From Diplodia intermedia (lineage: Eukaryota > Ascomycota > Dothideomycetes > Botryosphaeriales > Botryosphaeriaceae): a stretch of 64,000 nucleotides of DNA. The stretch spans positions 62,001-126,000 of the forward strand of contig JAKEKT010000099.1 of assembly GCA_021495925.1 (NCBI GenBank). The letters are read 5' to 3'. Each line of letters starts with the position of its first letter. The first letter of the stretch is position 1. Made by a program: the position numbers and the translations under genes. A model generated the notes under the pieces. It saw only the letters and a program-made list of their open reading frames with translations. It had not been told where the DNA came from and searched no databases. Positions 46,601 through 58,014 of the stretch are shown in pieces.

Positions 46601-49600
46601 CACTTCTCGAAGTTGGCATCATCCACCGCTTTGCTGATGCCCTTCTTTTTCAGGTCATGATTTCTCCGACCATCATCCCGGCGAATCTGGACGTAATCCC
46701 GTTCCTTCTCCGCAGGCTTCTGGAGGGGCGAGCCGAGTTGGGGCTTGAGGTATTTGACAACCGCCTCGGCAACAAGATCCTCGGAAGTCTTGTCAAGAAA
46801 CGTGAGAAAGCTCATGCAGAATCCCTCGTACAGAGCTCTCCGAAGCGAGTGAAGGGGCGCAGTGTCCAAGGAGTAGATCAATGTCCGAGTAAGCGTACGC
46901 AAACTGAAGTGAGGCTTCTGATTTGCACCATCCACCAACCTGTTCTCCGCATTCAAAGCTTGGATATGCAAGTACAAGTTGGCAACATCCGCCGAGATTT
47001 TGCGGTCCCTGTGCAGGTACTGGTCCAGGTAGGTCTCCACCACGCTCTGCAAGCTCTTGAAGTCGCGGTCGGGGCTTTCGACGTACAGCTCTGTAAACCG
47101 GGAACGGATGCCCATCGGAAGGTCCTTCTTTCCAACGTCGGTTGCAGGGTTCATGGCTGCGAACACACGGAAATTGGGGTGAGCCTCGATTCTCTCGACG
47201 TTGCCGGTCTCGGTAAGGAGAATGGACGGCGTGCCTCCAGAGCCACCAGTGAGCAGATCAGCTAGCGCTTCGAGAGTGTCTGGTGCTGCCAGATTGATTT
47301 CGTCGAGGAGGACCCAGTCGCCATTCCGGACAGCCTTGACAATATTGCCCTCCACAAACTTGAAAGCAAAAGCGCTTGACTTGTTGGCGATCTGGGACTC
47401 GACAAGCTTGAGGTCGTTTGCAAAAGCGTCCCACTCGGATTGGGAAAAGGACGCAGGTAACTTGGGCTGCTTTTCAACCTTGCGCTTCTTCTTCTTCGGC
47501 TGATCGGCTTCATCAGCTTGAGGCGCCTGATCGGGTCTTGAAGCCTTGACTGCGTCATCAACCATACGGAGAGCTTGCTGCCAAAATTTGCAAACAGCCT
47601 TCCAGCGGCCCTTCGACATGTGCTCATTCAGTTGGTTGAGGAAGAGACGGTTCTTCTCCTGGGAGAACGTGGACAGGAAGAGATCGTCGAAGCGGTCCTT
47701 CATTGGCACCATGATGCTACGAAGGTTGACGGGCTTGAAGCCGCCTAGCAAATCTCCGCTTTCGCTTTGTTGCGACAAGTTGAACACTTCCATCCTCCGG
47801 CCAAGCTCGGTAGCGAGATGTTGGATAGCAGTGGTTTTGCCGGTACCAGTCTCACCAACCAGCAAAAGTGGCTCCTGGTGATTCACAGCCACCGCGATTC
47901 TCTCCAGGAGGCGACGAGTATGGTCGTTGGCAGCGAATGGCCTCTGGTCCACGCGCCTCTTACGTTGAGATCTCTTTACGGTAGCCCGGCCGATGGTAAC
48001 TTGGGCGGCGTCATCAGTCTTGTACGCAATTGTGCGTTGCAGAAGAAGATGGTCTCTCTTCTGTGGATCGACATGCAACTCCCGGGCGATGTTCGCAACA
48101 ATCAACTCTCGGGCTGGGCCATATTCCAGGCTTCCGGCGAGACAATCGACTGCTTCGAGAAACATATCGTCCAAATTCCGAGGGTTAATGCGACTGCACC
48201 ACTTGAACAAGTCGCGCGAAGTAACAGGCCGGATCATGCCAGACCTGCTGGCCGTGAAAGTCTTCTCTTTTGACAGCGCCTGGAGGCTACCGTAGACGCT
48301 CATGATCTGGGGCACCAGAGCCTCCGGAATATTGGAGAAGGCCCGCTGGACGATTTCCCCAAGCTCTTCCTCGCGGGGCGTCTCAATACTGATGCGCTCC
48401 CAGAAGCGTGTGCCAATCATTCCAGCGCCTGGGACAATTTGCTCGCCGCGAAGGTTCAGGGATGTCCGAAGGGTTGCGATAATCTTGAAGCCGCGTGCGG
48501 CACGAACGACTTCACCTCTGCTTGGGATGAGGAGCTCTCCAGATTCAATGAGAGGCAAAAGCGTGCTGATTACATCGTTCGGGGCACGGTCCAGGTCCTC
48601 GATCAACACCCAGCGTCCTTCCCTCACCGCGGTGGTGAGAACACCGGGCCTCCAGGTGAAAGTGCCGGGGGTGCTTCCGGTTGTGTACATGCCAATAAGG
48701 AGTTTGGCGTCGCTCTGCTCATTGAGATGCAGTGTCACCATGGACTCAAGTTTGTTCAGTTCCCGCGCAAGATGGCGGAGTATCAGTGTTTTGCCGGAAC
48801 CAGCAAGGCCGGTCAACATGACAGGCTTGTCACCATTCAGGCTTTTGGCCACAGAAGTAAGGTTCCGCACGGTCGTTCCAGTTGGGATGAGCTGAACGCC
48901 CTCCGCAGCGGAAGGAGCGTCGGACCGGGGAAGCAAAACGCCATGGATTTCAGCGGTATGAGGGCCGAGGTCCCTTTGCGTGATTATTCTGCTAATCTGC
49001 GGAGACAGAAGGTACGCCTCACGCGCCTCACGCGCCTCCACGAGATTCGTCTTCACCTCCGTATACCGCTTCTCTTCCCAAAGACTCAGGAACCGGTAGT
49101 CAATTGCCTTGCCTTCCCAGTCACCGCTGACGGGCTCTTGGCCGACGTATCTGGATATCATTTCCTCCTGTGCCGCATCGGCGGCATGCAGGTACAGGCA
49201 AAGGCAACGGATCGCTAGGTATCTGACGGTTCGGTTGGGATGTGCGAGCAAGGGCTGAAGAGATAGAGGTTGAATGGACCGGCCGAAAGTCTCGTTGTCG
49301 CATACGAGAAGGCGGAAAAGGCCGAGGAGGAGGCTGGCCATGCGATCACTCGCAGCTGCGTCTGAAGCCTTGGAAGCATCGTACTGCAAAGCCGAGGCGA
49401 TCTCGGCTGCTCCATGAGAGAGAATAGCCTCAGCAATGTCAGAGAGGTAGGGCGCAAGCTGTAATATGCGGGCGTAGGCGGGGATGATGTCGGCGGGAGG
49501 GTAAGAGGTAGCCCAGAGCGCGCGGATTTCGACGAACAACGGCTCGAAAAGCGCGAACAGGTAATCGGTGTGGCGCGGGTTCAGCGCCTGGCGGGCAAGG

Positions 49601-49707
49601 TCGGCAAGAAAGTCGCGATTGGAGCTCGGGCGGAGGAGGGAGCGCAGCTCCTCGGAGGCCCCTTCGGGGCGCGCCTGAAGCGCAGAGATACCCCAGCCAC
49701 ATTCCAT
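34635..49707 (-). CDS. MDN1: Midasin, AAA+ 60S ribosome-assembly ATPase
   Basis: Giant dynein-like ATPase (Rea1/Mdn1) that strips assembly factors such as Ytm1 and Rsa4 from pre-60S particles in nucleolus and nucleoplasm. Two exons, 49707-42445 and 42377-34635, give 5,001 aa, typical. Six AAA modules are visible by Walker A: TGLAGSGKT (about residue 300), GETGTGKT (620), GPTSAGKT (1087), GETGCGKT (1380), GNPGVGKT (1762), GPPGSGKT (2072). A long helical linker follows, then an Asp/Glu-rich region (about 4130-4560), and a C-terminal MIDAS domain with IALDDSRSMADG (about 4780), the metal-binding DxSxS. The only intron lies at 42378-42444, after AAA6. It lies head to head with the bL12m gene, 270 bp between starts. 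Confidence 0.97.
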
Positions 49708-49977
49708 GGTCGCGCTCCGGAATCTGAACCAGGAATTGGGGGCAAAGAAAAAAGTTGCGCGGCGGCGACGGGCGATTTGGTGTTTTCAGTTGGCCGCTCG
49801 CCGGTAGCCAAAATAATTTCTGAGGGCAGAAGTGATCCGTGCACCCTATGCCGCGTTAGGCAGCGGCGAGCCTTGAGATTTTGACGGCGGGAAACACGCA
49901 CCACCACCGACTTCGACCCGCGTACCTAGGAACGGCAATTGCACCCTCTCCCACCGCCAATCCCCCCAACACCCGCC
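49708..49977. promoter_or_regulatory. Shared divergent promoter MDN1 / mitochondrial L12
   Basis: Only 270 bp separate the two start codons, so the regulatory elements must be here for both a cytosolic-ribosome assembly factor and a mitochondrial ribosomal protein. No TATA box is obvious. Co-regulation by growth signals is an inference from the arrangement. Confidence 0.5.
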
Positions 49978-50634
49978 ATGTCGCTCTCGTGCCAGTCCGC
50001 GCTGCGCGTCTGCGCCCGCGCTGCCCGCGCCTCCCCCGCCCGCCTCTCCGTCTCCCGCCTGCAGCACGCCCGGAGATGGCAGTCCACCGACGCCGCCGCC
50101 GCCGCCGCAGCAGCTCCCGCAAACCCCAAGATCGCCACCATCGTCGACCAGATCAGCCAATTGACCCTGCTTGAGACGGCCGACCTCGTCTCCACCCTCA
50201 AGGTGAGTGCGGGGGATCAATGTCGCCTCTCGGGCGCGTCGGCGAGCACCGCGATGCGCGAGAACAGACCCGTCCCGCTAACCCGCTTGCCCGCGAAATG
50301 ACAGACGCGCCTCAACATCCCCGACATGCCCGTCGGCGGCTTCGCCGCCGGGCCCGCCGCTGCCGCCGCGGCACCCGCCCCCGTCGAGGAGGAGGAGGCT
50401 GCGCCCGCGGCGCAGGAGAAGACGCTGTTCAACCTGAAGCTGCAAAGCATCGACACGGGCTCCAAGCCCAAGATCATCAAGGAGGTCAAGAGCATGCTGG
50501 GCCTGTCGCTGGTGGACAGCAAGAAGTTCGTCGAGAGCGCGCCCAAGATGATGAAGGAGTCGGTCCCCAAGGAGGAGGCCGAGAAGATCATCGAGACCAT
50601 GAAGGGTCTTGGCGCCGTCGTCGTCATGGAGTAA
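49978..50634 (+). CDS. MNP1: Mitochondrial ribosomal protein bL12m
   Basis: Large-subunit stalk protein of the mitochondrial ribosome that recruits translational GTPases. Exons 49978-50202 and 50305-50634 give 184 aa. The N-terminal about 45 residues are Arg/Ala/Ser-rich without acids (SALRVCARAARASPAR, LQHARRWQS), a mitochondrial presequence. The dimerisation domain is IATIVDQISQLTLLETADLV; then an Ala/Pro hinge with EEEEAAP. The C-terminal domain reads KTLFNLKLQSIDTGSKPKII, KEVKSMLGLSLVDSKKFVES and KEEAEKIIETMKGLGAVVVM, the classic L7/L12 CTD with EKTLFNL-type opening. Divergent from midasin. Confidence 0.95.
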
Positions 50635-51045
50635 ACGATGTCTGCTGTTGGGGGGGAATGAATGTATGGAAAAACATGGAAATGGAAAGCTTCTAGAGTC
50701 TAGATTGGGCTCTATCCAACATGTGCTATGCGCGGACGGGAACCCACGAAGCGAAAGGCATGGTCGAGGTGTTATCTTGGGACTGTATTTGTATAGATGG
50801 ATTCTTTTTAGTGTACAAATATGGTTTGCGTAAGGCGGGTATCAACGCCGGGGGTATGGAGGCCTCGCAAACCTCCAACACTTAAAAAATAACAAAGGTC
50901 CATCACCACTCCAACGCCGTCATGATGCAGCCGTGAACTTTGTCCAGTCCTCAACTCCCAACAGGCAAAGCCAATTCCCTCCATTTTTCCTTCCCAAAAC
51001 GCCAACTTGCTCACAGGCCGAAGCCTCAAGCCTCCGGTCGAAATC
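50635..51045. other. Intergenic between convergent genes
   Basis: 3' flanks of bL12m and of the Ctk3 gene. Nothing else is seen. Confidence 0.5.
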
Positions 51046-51991
51046 TCAAACCTCCCGATCAAACGCAATGGCCTGCCTCCGCTCCTCTGCATCCTCCTCA
51101 GCCGCGATATAATCATCCTCGCCGACATCACTGCTCTCCTCCCACAGCTTCTCGAACTCGCCATCGTTCTCCGGGTCGACCTGCCAGATGACCTCCCTCA
51201 GCCTCTTATGCCTCTCGCGGTCTTCCTCGATCCGCTGCTCCACCTGCCGCTTATCCAGCCGGACGGCACCATTGCCGCGCGGCGTGTGCTTCGCGCTGCC
51301 GGGCGGGCCGCCGCCGTTCGCCGCGGACGGCGAGCGCGCGACGGCGTCGGCGATGTTGTTGTCGCGCTCTTTGAGGCAGTCCTCGAGCTCTTGGACGGTT
51401 TGCGGGAGGAGGACTTGTTTGGATTGGAGGCCGGCGAGGACCTAGATGGACGACGGACTCATTAGCCCCGCTCCCAATTTCCCCCACGGGATGCATGCCG
51501 CGAGACCCCTCAGCATGGATACAATGGGCGGAGAAGAAGGAGAAGAAGAAGAAGAACAGCTCCTCACTCACCCTCCTCACGACCTTGACGTTCGCGGCGC
51601 CCGAGCCGTCCGGGGGCGCGACGGCGTCGATGACGCGCAGGATGTCGCGCTGCATCATGCGCACGAACTCGAGGTGGCTCTCGCGCTGGGCGACGTCGCA
51701 CAGGTGCTCGATGAAGTACATGATGTTGGCGCGGTTGTTCATGTTGTTCTGCTCTCGGACACGCCCGTCAGCTCCCATTTCCTTCCTTCCTCCCTCCTCT
51801 TCTCTCGCTGCACGGGGATTTTTCTTTTCTCTCACCCTCTCCAGCTGCTCCAGGATGCACGAGTGCAGGTCCTCGTCCATGTCGCGGTACTTGAGCGCGT
51901 AGTTGGCGGCCTTCTGCGCCGACGTCACCGAGGCGTTGAGGTGCTGCAGTTGGCTCGTGAAGCGCATGCGCACTTCGAACGGGTCCGCCAT
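51046..51991 (-). CDS. CTK3: CTD kinase subunit gamma (Ctk3-like)
   Basis: Regulatory subunit of CTDK-I, which phosphorylates the RNA polymerase II C-terminal domain in the nucleus. Exons 51991-51836, 51748-51572 and 51441-51046 give 242 aa. The N-terminal half is the CID-like helical domain opening MADPFEVRMRFTSQLQHLNA, then ANYALKYRDMDEDLHSCILE, NNMNNRANIMYFIEHLCDVA and FVRMMQRDILRVIDAVAP. The linker has a Pro/Gly-rich stretch (GGGPPGSAKHTPRGNG). The C-terminal helix is charged (RQVEQRIEEDRERHKRLRE), then DPENDGEFEKLWEESSD and a short acidic end. Exon boundaries follow GTGAGA/GTGAGT donors. Family likeness is strong in the CID and in the WEE-S-D tail. Confidence 0.9.
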
Positions 51992-52614
51992 GGTGTGGCG
52001 ATCGGGAGGGAGGGACGGCGTTATGCGCGGGCAGTAAATGCGGGGCGGGGTGTGTGTGTATCAAGCTTTCGGTTGAGGTAGGGAACGAGCGACGGCGGTG
52101 GTGGTGGTGTCGGTTGGCGGGATGGAAGCTCTGATGCACGGCGGGTGGGCTAGGCGCGGCGACGCGAAAGCTTGGCTTGCACGCGCGCCCCAGGTGGTGG
52201 CTGCATGATCAACGGCCATCATTTCGATTCGCTTCCCTTGCACCCGTCGTAATCGACTTTATCAGGGAGCAGCCGAAAATCATTGGCAATCTCGAAAATC
52301 AATCTCATGATGTCTCACATGCATAACCAATGTTTTGATCCACTTCTTCCATACTGGCAATTTGCTCGACCAACTAACTTCTGTTGCGATTCAATCGAGC
52401 AGCTTCCGACCGCCCTGTCTTTTTTTCCCTTTCTACAAACTCTGGGTATCCTGAAAAGAACCTAACGGAAAAGAAAAACATAAGAAAAAGTCAAAGTCGT
52501 GGTCCTGATTACATTAAGCACTAGCAGTGCAGCCCGCATTGTCGTGGTGGGTGGTGGTGTTGCGCAAATCATTAGCACCACCACCAGCGATCGACCGAGC
52601 AACCAATCAATCAA
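51992..52614. other. Intergenic, nothing supported
   Basis: Promoter of the Ctk3 gene and 3' flank of the small secreted protein. No protein-like frame. Confidence 0.4.
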
Positions 52615-53172
52615 TCAAGCGATGCTTCCATCCGAGCACACCTCCTCGTCCGCATAAGGGATGTGCCTGTAGTACGTGACCTCGCCCGTCTCGCACCGGT
52701 ACTCGAACCAGCCGTCCGTGGTCTGGCAGTAATTCCGGCCCGCCTTGTCGATGCCGCACGCGGCGATGCTGCCCAGCACCTCCTGCTGGCCCTGCTGCTG
52801 CGGCTCCTCGTCGTCCTCGGTGCTGCTTTCCGCGCTCTCGACGGGGGAGGGCTCCTCTGTCGTGTCGTTGGGGAAGTTCTTCGGGACCATGATGTGTTTG
52901 ATCTCGGGCTTGGCGCCGCTGTCGTCGGTGATGTCGAAGACGGAGACGTCGTCGTCGAGGTCGCGGTTTTGAGGGAGCGTTCTTGTTGCCTTGCCGGTGG
53001 AGCCGGAAACGGCGACTTCGGCGTCCAAGAACAGTTTGGTCTTGGGCGCGGTGGGAGTGCGCTGCTCGGCGCGGTGGATGGATTGTGCGACGTTGAAGTT
53101 TGCGACGATCGGAGCGGCTTGGGAGATGGAGATGGCGGAGAAGACGGCCATGGTGAATAATGAGGAACGCAT
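52615..53172 (-). CDS. Small secreted cysteine-containing protein, effector-like
   Basis: Single-exon frame of 185 aa. Start taken at MRSSLFTMAVFSAISISQAA, a clear signal peptide; the same frame is open further upstream but without signal character. The mature region is acidic and low in complexity in the middle (DDDVSVFDITDDSG, ESAESSTEDDEEPQQQG). A compact C-terminal module carries four Cys: AACGIDKAGRNYCQTTDGWF, EYRCETGEVTYY, EEVCSDGSIA, enough for two disulfides. No dibasic Kex2 site separates the parts. I do not recognise the family. Size, secretion signal and Cys content fit the general profile of fungal effectors or apoplastic proteins, which is suggestive only. Confidence 0.8.
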   Translation of the reverse strand: MRSSLFTMAVFSAISISQAAPIVANFNVAQSIHRAEQRTPTAPKTKLFLDAEVAVSGSTGKATRTLPQNRDLDDDVSVFDITDDSGAKPEIKHIMVPKNFPNDTTEEPSPVESAESSTEDDEEPQQQGQQEVLGSIAACGIDKAGRNYCQTTDGWFEYRCETGEVTYYRHIPYADEEVCSDGSIA

Positions 53173-54282
53173 CTTGTTGGATTTGTTGTGATGTGGACGA
53201 ATGTAAAAACTTTGGTAATTGCAGAGATCGGAGCCAGCGACGGAAAAGAATGTAGCGATTGACTGGAGAAACGAACGTAGTTTCGCACTGGAGGGAAGCG
53301 GAGCAGTATATGAGGGTATAAACATCGGTGAGGCTGGCCGTTAGATTAAATATCGAATTCTCACCCAGACATGGGTCTCTCCGCTGTATCACCAACGAAG
53401 CACATGTCCGCAGCCATGTCTGGCGAGACGCGATCCATTCGCCGCCAGGGTCTCCTCTTTCCGCCTATAGTCCGACGCGCGCGGTAAAAGGTGAAGCGGC
53501 CCGTCCCCGCACATGCCACCCTGTGTCGAGTGGGTCAAAAATAGAGCCGTGCTATCCCAAACGGGCGCCGGGGAAGCGAAAGAAGGAAATTCCAAGGGGC
53601 GCCTGAACACGCGAAACAGGCAAGTGATGGACGTACAACAGCCGTGATATAGTTGGCCGAGCGGTCTAGGCTCTCCGGCAGGATCCGATCGAGAAGGCCA
53701 TGGGTGGAGGGACATTGAAGTACTGGCCGAGAGTTTCTCAATCGTCTGACATTCCCGCCGCCTGCCGAGGATCGCCTGCCAGGGGCCGCAAAGTTTATCG
53801 TTTGACATCGCGTGTTGTTCAAAGCTACCCACCGCTCGCGTTTGACATTTTGCCATCTGCCGGAGCCGCAGGAGAAGGGAAGCTCAGCCCGATTTGATTG
53901 GCTCTGAGCGACCCAAGCCAATGCCGCATTGCCTCCAAGCCGATAGCGCGTCGCAGAAACGGTCGAGAGCGGCTTTCAGGCGCAAGGGGGGCGGAAGGTC
54001 GAACCGAGCATGATGATTGAATAGATGGGCGGACGAGACGGATGACAAGAGAGGTGCACAAGTCGTCTGTCAGGAACGCGACGACGACGTGTGGCTGACT
54101 TGCAGCTGTGGCTGCCGGCGGCTTGCATCGGCCCCCGCCAGAGCGTTTTCCGCACCCCCGCCTGCGACATTCGGAGCTCTCCCCCCACGCTCAAAACTTC
54201 CCCGCGTCCCAAGTCCACCTCCACCTGCCATTGCACCTCCAGCGATACCCAGATACCCCGGAAACAGCACCCTACAGCAACA
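53173..54282. other. Intergenic, shared upstream region of two divergent genes
   Basis: It lies between the secreted protein (minus) and P5C reductase (plus), with starts 1.1 kb apart. Frames at 53389-53921 have no domains. Nothing else is seen. Confidence 0.4.
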
Positions 54283-55293
54283 ATGGCGGACAACGGACTC
54301 ACCCTCACCGTCCTGGGCTGCGGTACGTAAACCCCCCCGCTCCACAAGCTCCCCTCCACCGAGCAGCAGCAGCATCATCATAGCTAACGCCTCTCCCCAG
54401 GCGTCATGGGCAACGCCATCCTCGGCGGCATCATGGCCGGCCTGACCGACCCCTCGGGGCCCTCGACCGCCGACGAGACGGTCCCGCCGAAGCTCCCCAC
54501 CAAGTTCATCGCGTGCGACGCGTGGGAGGGCGCGCCCGACGCGATCCGCAGCGTGCTGGGCAAATACAAGCAGCCGCTCGAGATCCTGGTCAACGACAAC
54601 CTGACGGGCGCGCAGAGGGCCGACGTGCTGCTGCTGGCGTGCAAGCCGCACATGCTGGGCGAGGTGCTCGGCGCGGCGGGCATGCGCGACGCGCTCGCGG
54701 GCAAGCTCGTCATGTCCATCCTGGCCGGCGTGTCGGTCGAGCAGATCGAGCGGACCATCTACCCGGACGGCGTGCCGGCTGCCAACCCGTGCCGCGTCGT
54801 GCGCGTCATGCCCAACACGGCCGCGCTGGTGCGCCAGAGCATGACCGTCGTCGCCCAGCCCTCGCCGCCGCTGAGCCCCGACCAGACGGCGCTCGTGACG
54901 TGGATCTTCAACCGCTGCGGCAAGGTCGTCCAGCTGCCGCCGCACCTGATGGACGCGTGCACGTCGCTGTGCGGCTCCGGCCCCGCGTTCGTCGCGCTCA
55001 TCCTCGAGGGCCTGGCGGACGGCGCGGTGGCCATGGGCATCCCGCGCAAGGAGGCGCAGCTGATGGCGGCGCAGATGATGAAGGGCACGACGGGCTTGGT
55101 GCTCGAGGAGAACCGCCACCCGTCCATTCTGAAGGATATGGTGTCGACGCCGGGCGGTTGCACGATTGGCGGGCTGCTGACGCTGGAGGAGGGCGCGGTG
55201 AGGGGCAATGTTGCGCGTGCTGTTAGGGAGGCGACGGTCGTTGCGAGCCAGCTGGGTCAGGGTGTGAAGAATGTCAACGGGACTCGTCACTGA
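54283..55293 (+). CDS. PRO3: Pyrroline-5-carboxylate reductase
   Basis: Catalyses the last step of proline synthesis, NAD(P)H reduction of pyrroline-5-carboxylate. Exons 54283-54322 and 54401-55293 give 310 aa, within family range. The N-terminal Rossmann motif spans the intron: LTVLGCGVMGNAILGGIMAG. Then NDNLTGAQRADVLLLACKPH, LVMSILAGVSVEQIE, RVVRVMPNTAALVRQSMTVV. The P5CR signature is in the C-terminal dimerisation domain: LTSLCGSGPAFV-type sequence (CTSLCGSGPAFVALILEGLA) and HPSILKDMVSTPGGCTIGG. Proline metabolism is housekeeping, and there is no link to the neighbours. Confidence 0.96.
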
Positions 55294-57574
55294 GGCGTTT
55301 TCTGCGAGGGCTGGTCGCTCCGGTGTTCAAAGTGCGGACGCTTCGGAGGCGGTGATTGGGAATGTTTATGAGATACGACGAGTATCAGAGGAATGACCGA
55401 ATGTCAGGATACAAAAAATGGTGTACGGAGGAGATGGAAAGCAACCACTGAATGATTCAAAGTCAAAGACTCGGTGGAAACCACATGCAGTGACTGCAGA
55501 TATTTCAAAGTGCCCGAGCACGAGAAATCGAAGGTGAAAACCTTTGCTACCTGTCAAACGCCGTAGAATCGAAGGAGACGCCGGCACGTCAGCATTGTCA
55601 GTCTTACTAAAACTATACTCATGGTTTTTTGTAAGAAGTCGGCTCCAGTGTTGAAACCGATTCCGCGATACGGGCACTGAAACAATTTGTTTAAACATCA
55701 ACAGCCAAGCCATAAGATAGTCTCTAAGACATAAATGTTTCAGAAATCAAGTTTAACTATGAAACCATTATAAGTATTATGCTCGGTCTTATGCTTAGTA
55801 TAAATATTAACATCATCTTCTACAAAAACTTAAACATTTATAACAAGAGTCTTAGACTAAGACGTAAACGCTTTAACCTTACTTACTCTTCTAATTAACT
55901 TAAAACGACACAGCTTCACTTCACAAAGCTTATAGACCAACTTCTAAAGAACGCGCAACCAAACAATGACACAAAGACCACGCCGCTTAAGCCGACCTTG
56001 CCGACCTTTAAAGGCCGAGAAGAAGAGACAGTTGCGATATGCTTCCCCGTACTCGTATAAACAAACAAGGCGAGAAGAACAAGCATGCATGATGGGAACG
56101 AATCCCATTCCATACTAAGAAAAATATAATAAGCCGTCAAAAGATACATTCAATCGACGTTCAGGTAACAACAGCTCGAACGAACATTTCAATTACAAAA
56201 CCAGTACGGATGTCTACAAACGAAGTCGTCTCAAAGCTCCTCTCTCCCTTTCCAAAGGAAGCATTTTCTCCATGGCGGTCGGTCGGTCGGTCAAACTACA
56301 GGCGAAGAACACGTGCATCATTTTTTTTTGGGGGGGAACTAGTTCAGGCTGTTCCCCCAAAGCGTGCAAGTGGTGGAATAACGGTAACCGCACGCAGGAG
56401 GAGGCGCAAAAGGTCCGTCGGAACGGCCCGGACACAGCCCATGCGCTTTGCCGGCAGGGTTACGTCGGCCTAGAAGCCCACAAGCTTTTTTTTCCCTTGA
56501 TGAAAGACGGGAAGGAACAACAAGAATGGCTCGAAGCAAAAAAGACAGGCCGGTGCGGGATCTCGATGATATTATTCTCGAGCCGACGTAGATCCACCGG
56601 TACTTAGAATTGCGGGCCTCCCTTGTCTACGGATCCCCTTTCGCAAGACGGCCGTGGAGTCTTTCGTTCTGTTTGCAGCGAGAAATGTCCGAATGATGCC
56701 ATGGGAACCCTCCCTTTCTTGAAACATCTGCTGAGGGTCTCTGCGTCGCAGGCCTGCATGCGCAACAGCGCGACCGATTTCCCACCGGCTCGGTGGAGCG
56801 AACAGGAAGGCAGCAATGCAAGACTTTCTCGAACCGTGGACTTTTCTAGTCAGAAAGATGGCACATGTCAGATTGGGGGTGCATCACTTCTGTCTCGCGA
56901 CAGGGGTTTGGGGGGACGGAGGCATTATCTGCCGGTGGCGGGAGCCGCCCGCGGTCACCCCACGATCGAGTGCTGATCTGGTGATACGGGTCGAGCGCGG
57001 GGTGGGGCAGCCACAGCGGCCGTCGCTCCACCCCAAGCGGCCCAGCCCAGGTGTTGCAGTAATGGCGGTGCCGTCATTCGTCCAGAAGGACTGGTTTCCG
57101 GCGCATCTTCGTGCGGGTGGAGCAGCGACGCGGCCGGTCAGGCTGCCTGCACGGGAAGACGACGAGTTGTGTGTGTGTGCGTCTGGGTTCTGAGGGGTGC
57201 GTTGTCGCGTGCGGAGGTGGCGCCAGCTGCAGGGCCGGCAGCGCATCAGACGACCGTAACCCGACCATGATTTCACACCACAAAAATCGCCCGCTCAAGC
57301 CGCTGTATATCAGCGCGACCGTCTCCGCACTTTTTGCGCCCTACAGCAGATCTGAACAAGTCGCCGCAATACACACGCAACAACACTCGATCCGTCCACC
57401 GGATTCCTGAACTGCCATACACACCAGCCGAGGATACCGAGGTCACCCAAGCGGAAGCACAGCTACCTCCCAACCCCGCAAAAGCACAGCACCGCCACAG
57501 CCACATTCCAACGCGGCTATCTACCTACCTACGCAATCTTCAAAAGGAGACTCGCTCCCCGTTTTTCCCACCAA
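55294..57574. other. Long intergenic region, partly very AT-rich
   Basis: No supportable gene over 2.28 kb. From about 55.73 to 56.2 kb the DNA is markedly AT-rich (TATAAATATTAAC, TTATAACAAG), unlike the GC-rich surroundings, and may be a remnant of a mutated element. The rest up to 57.57 kb is ordinary composition and includes the promoter of the next gene. Confidence 0.4.
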
Positions 57575-58014
57575 ATGGCTCCCAACGCTCCGCGTCCCTT
57601 CACCACCTCCGCCCGCGTGCACCCGGCCATCCCCATCTCCTTCCACCAGCCGCACCACCACATGCCCAAGATGACCTCGCCGGCACCCGCGCGTCTGGGC
57701 CGCTGGTTCCTGCCCGTGACGGGCCTCCTGTTCGTCGGTAAGTCATTCCTCACTGCCCGACGTTTTTTGCCCACCATATTTCCTCTCCAGGATTAACAGA
57801 TGGCTGATGTCAAGGCCCGGTGATTGCAGGCGCGGCGGCAACCTCGTATCTCGACAAGCGCTTCACGTCGACGTCGTACACGCCCGGCCTCTCGGCCACC
57901 GAGGCGCGCGCCCTGCGCCAGCGCGAGCAGAACGACGCCCTGATGTCGGCGTACGGCAACCGCGACTCGCTCGAGGACGTGCAGCGGGCCATGGAACTCT
58001 ATGAGGTGCAGTGA
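57575..58014 (+). CDS. Small putative mitochondrial membrane protein
   Basis: Exons 57575-57737 and 57830-58014 give 115 aa. The N-terminus APNAPRPFTTSARVHPAIP has Arg/Ser/Thr and no acid, consistent with a mitochondrial presequence (TTSAR is a common element near cleavage sites). One hydrophobic segment, RWFLPVTGLLFVGAAATSYL, crosses the intron, followed by DKRFTSTSYTPGLSATEARA and an acidic C-terminus (DSLEDVQRAMELYEVQ). I do not recognise the family beyond a conserved-hypothetical look. The short coiled C-terminus after a single helix is the layout of inner-membrane accessory subunits; that role is a guess. Confidence 0.75.
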
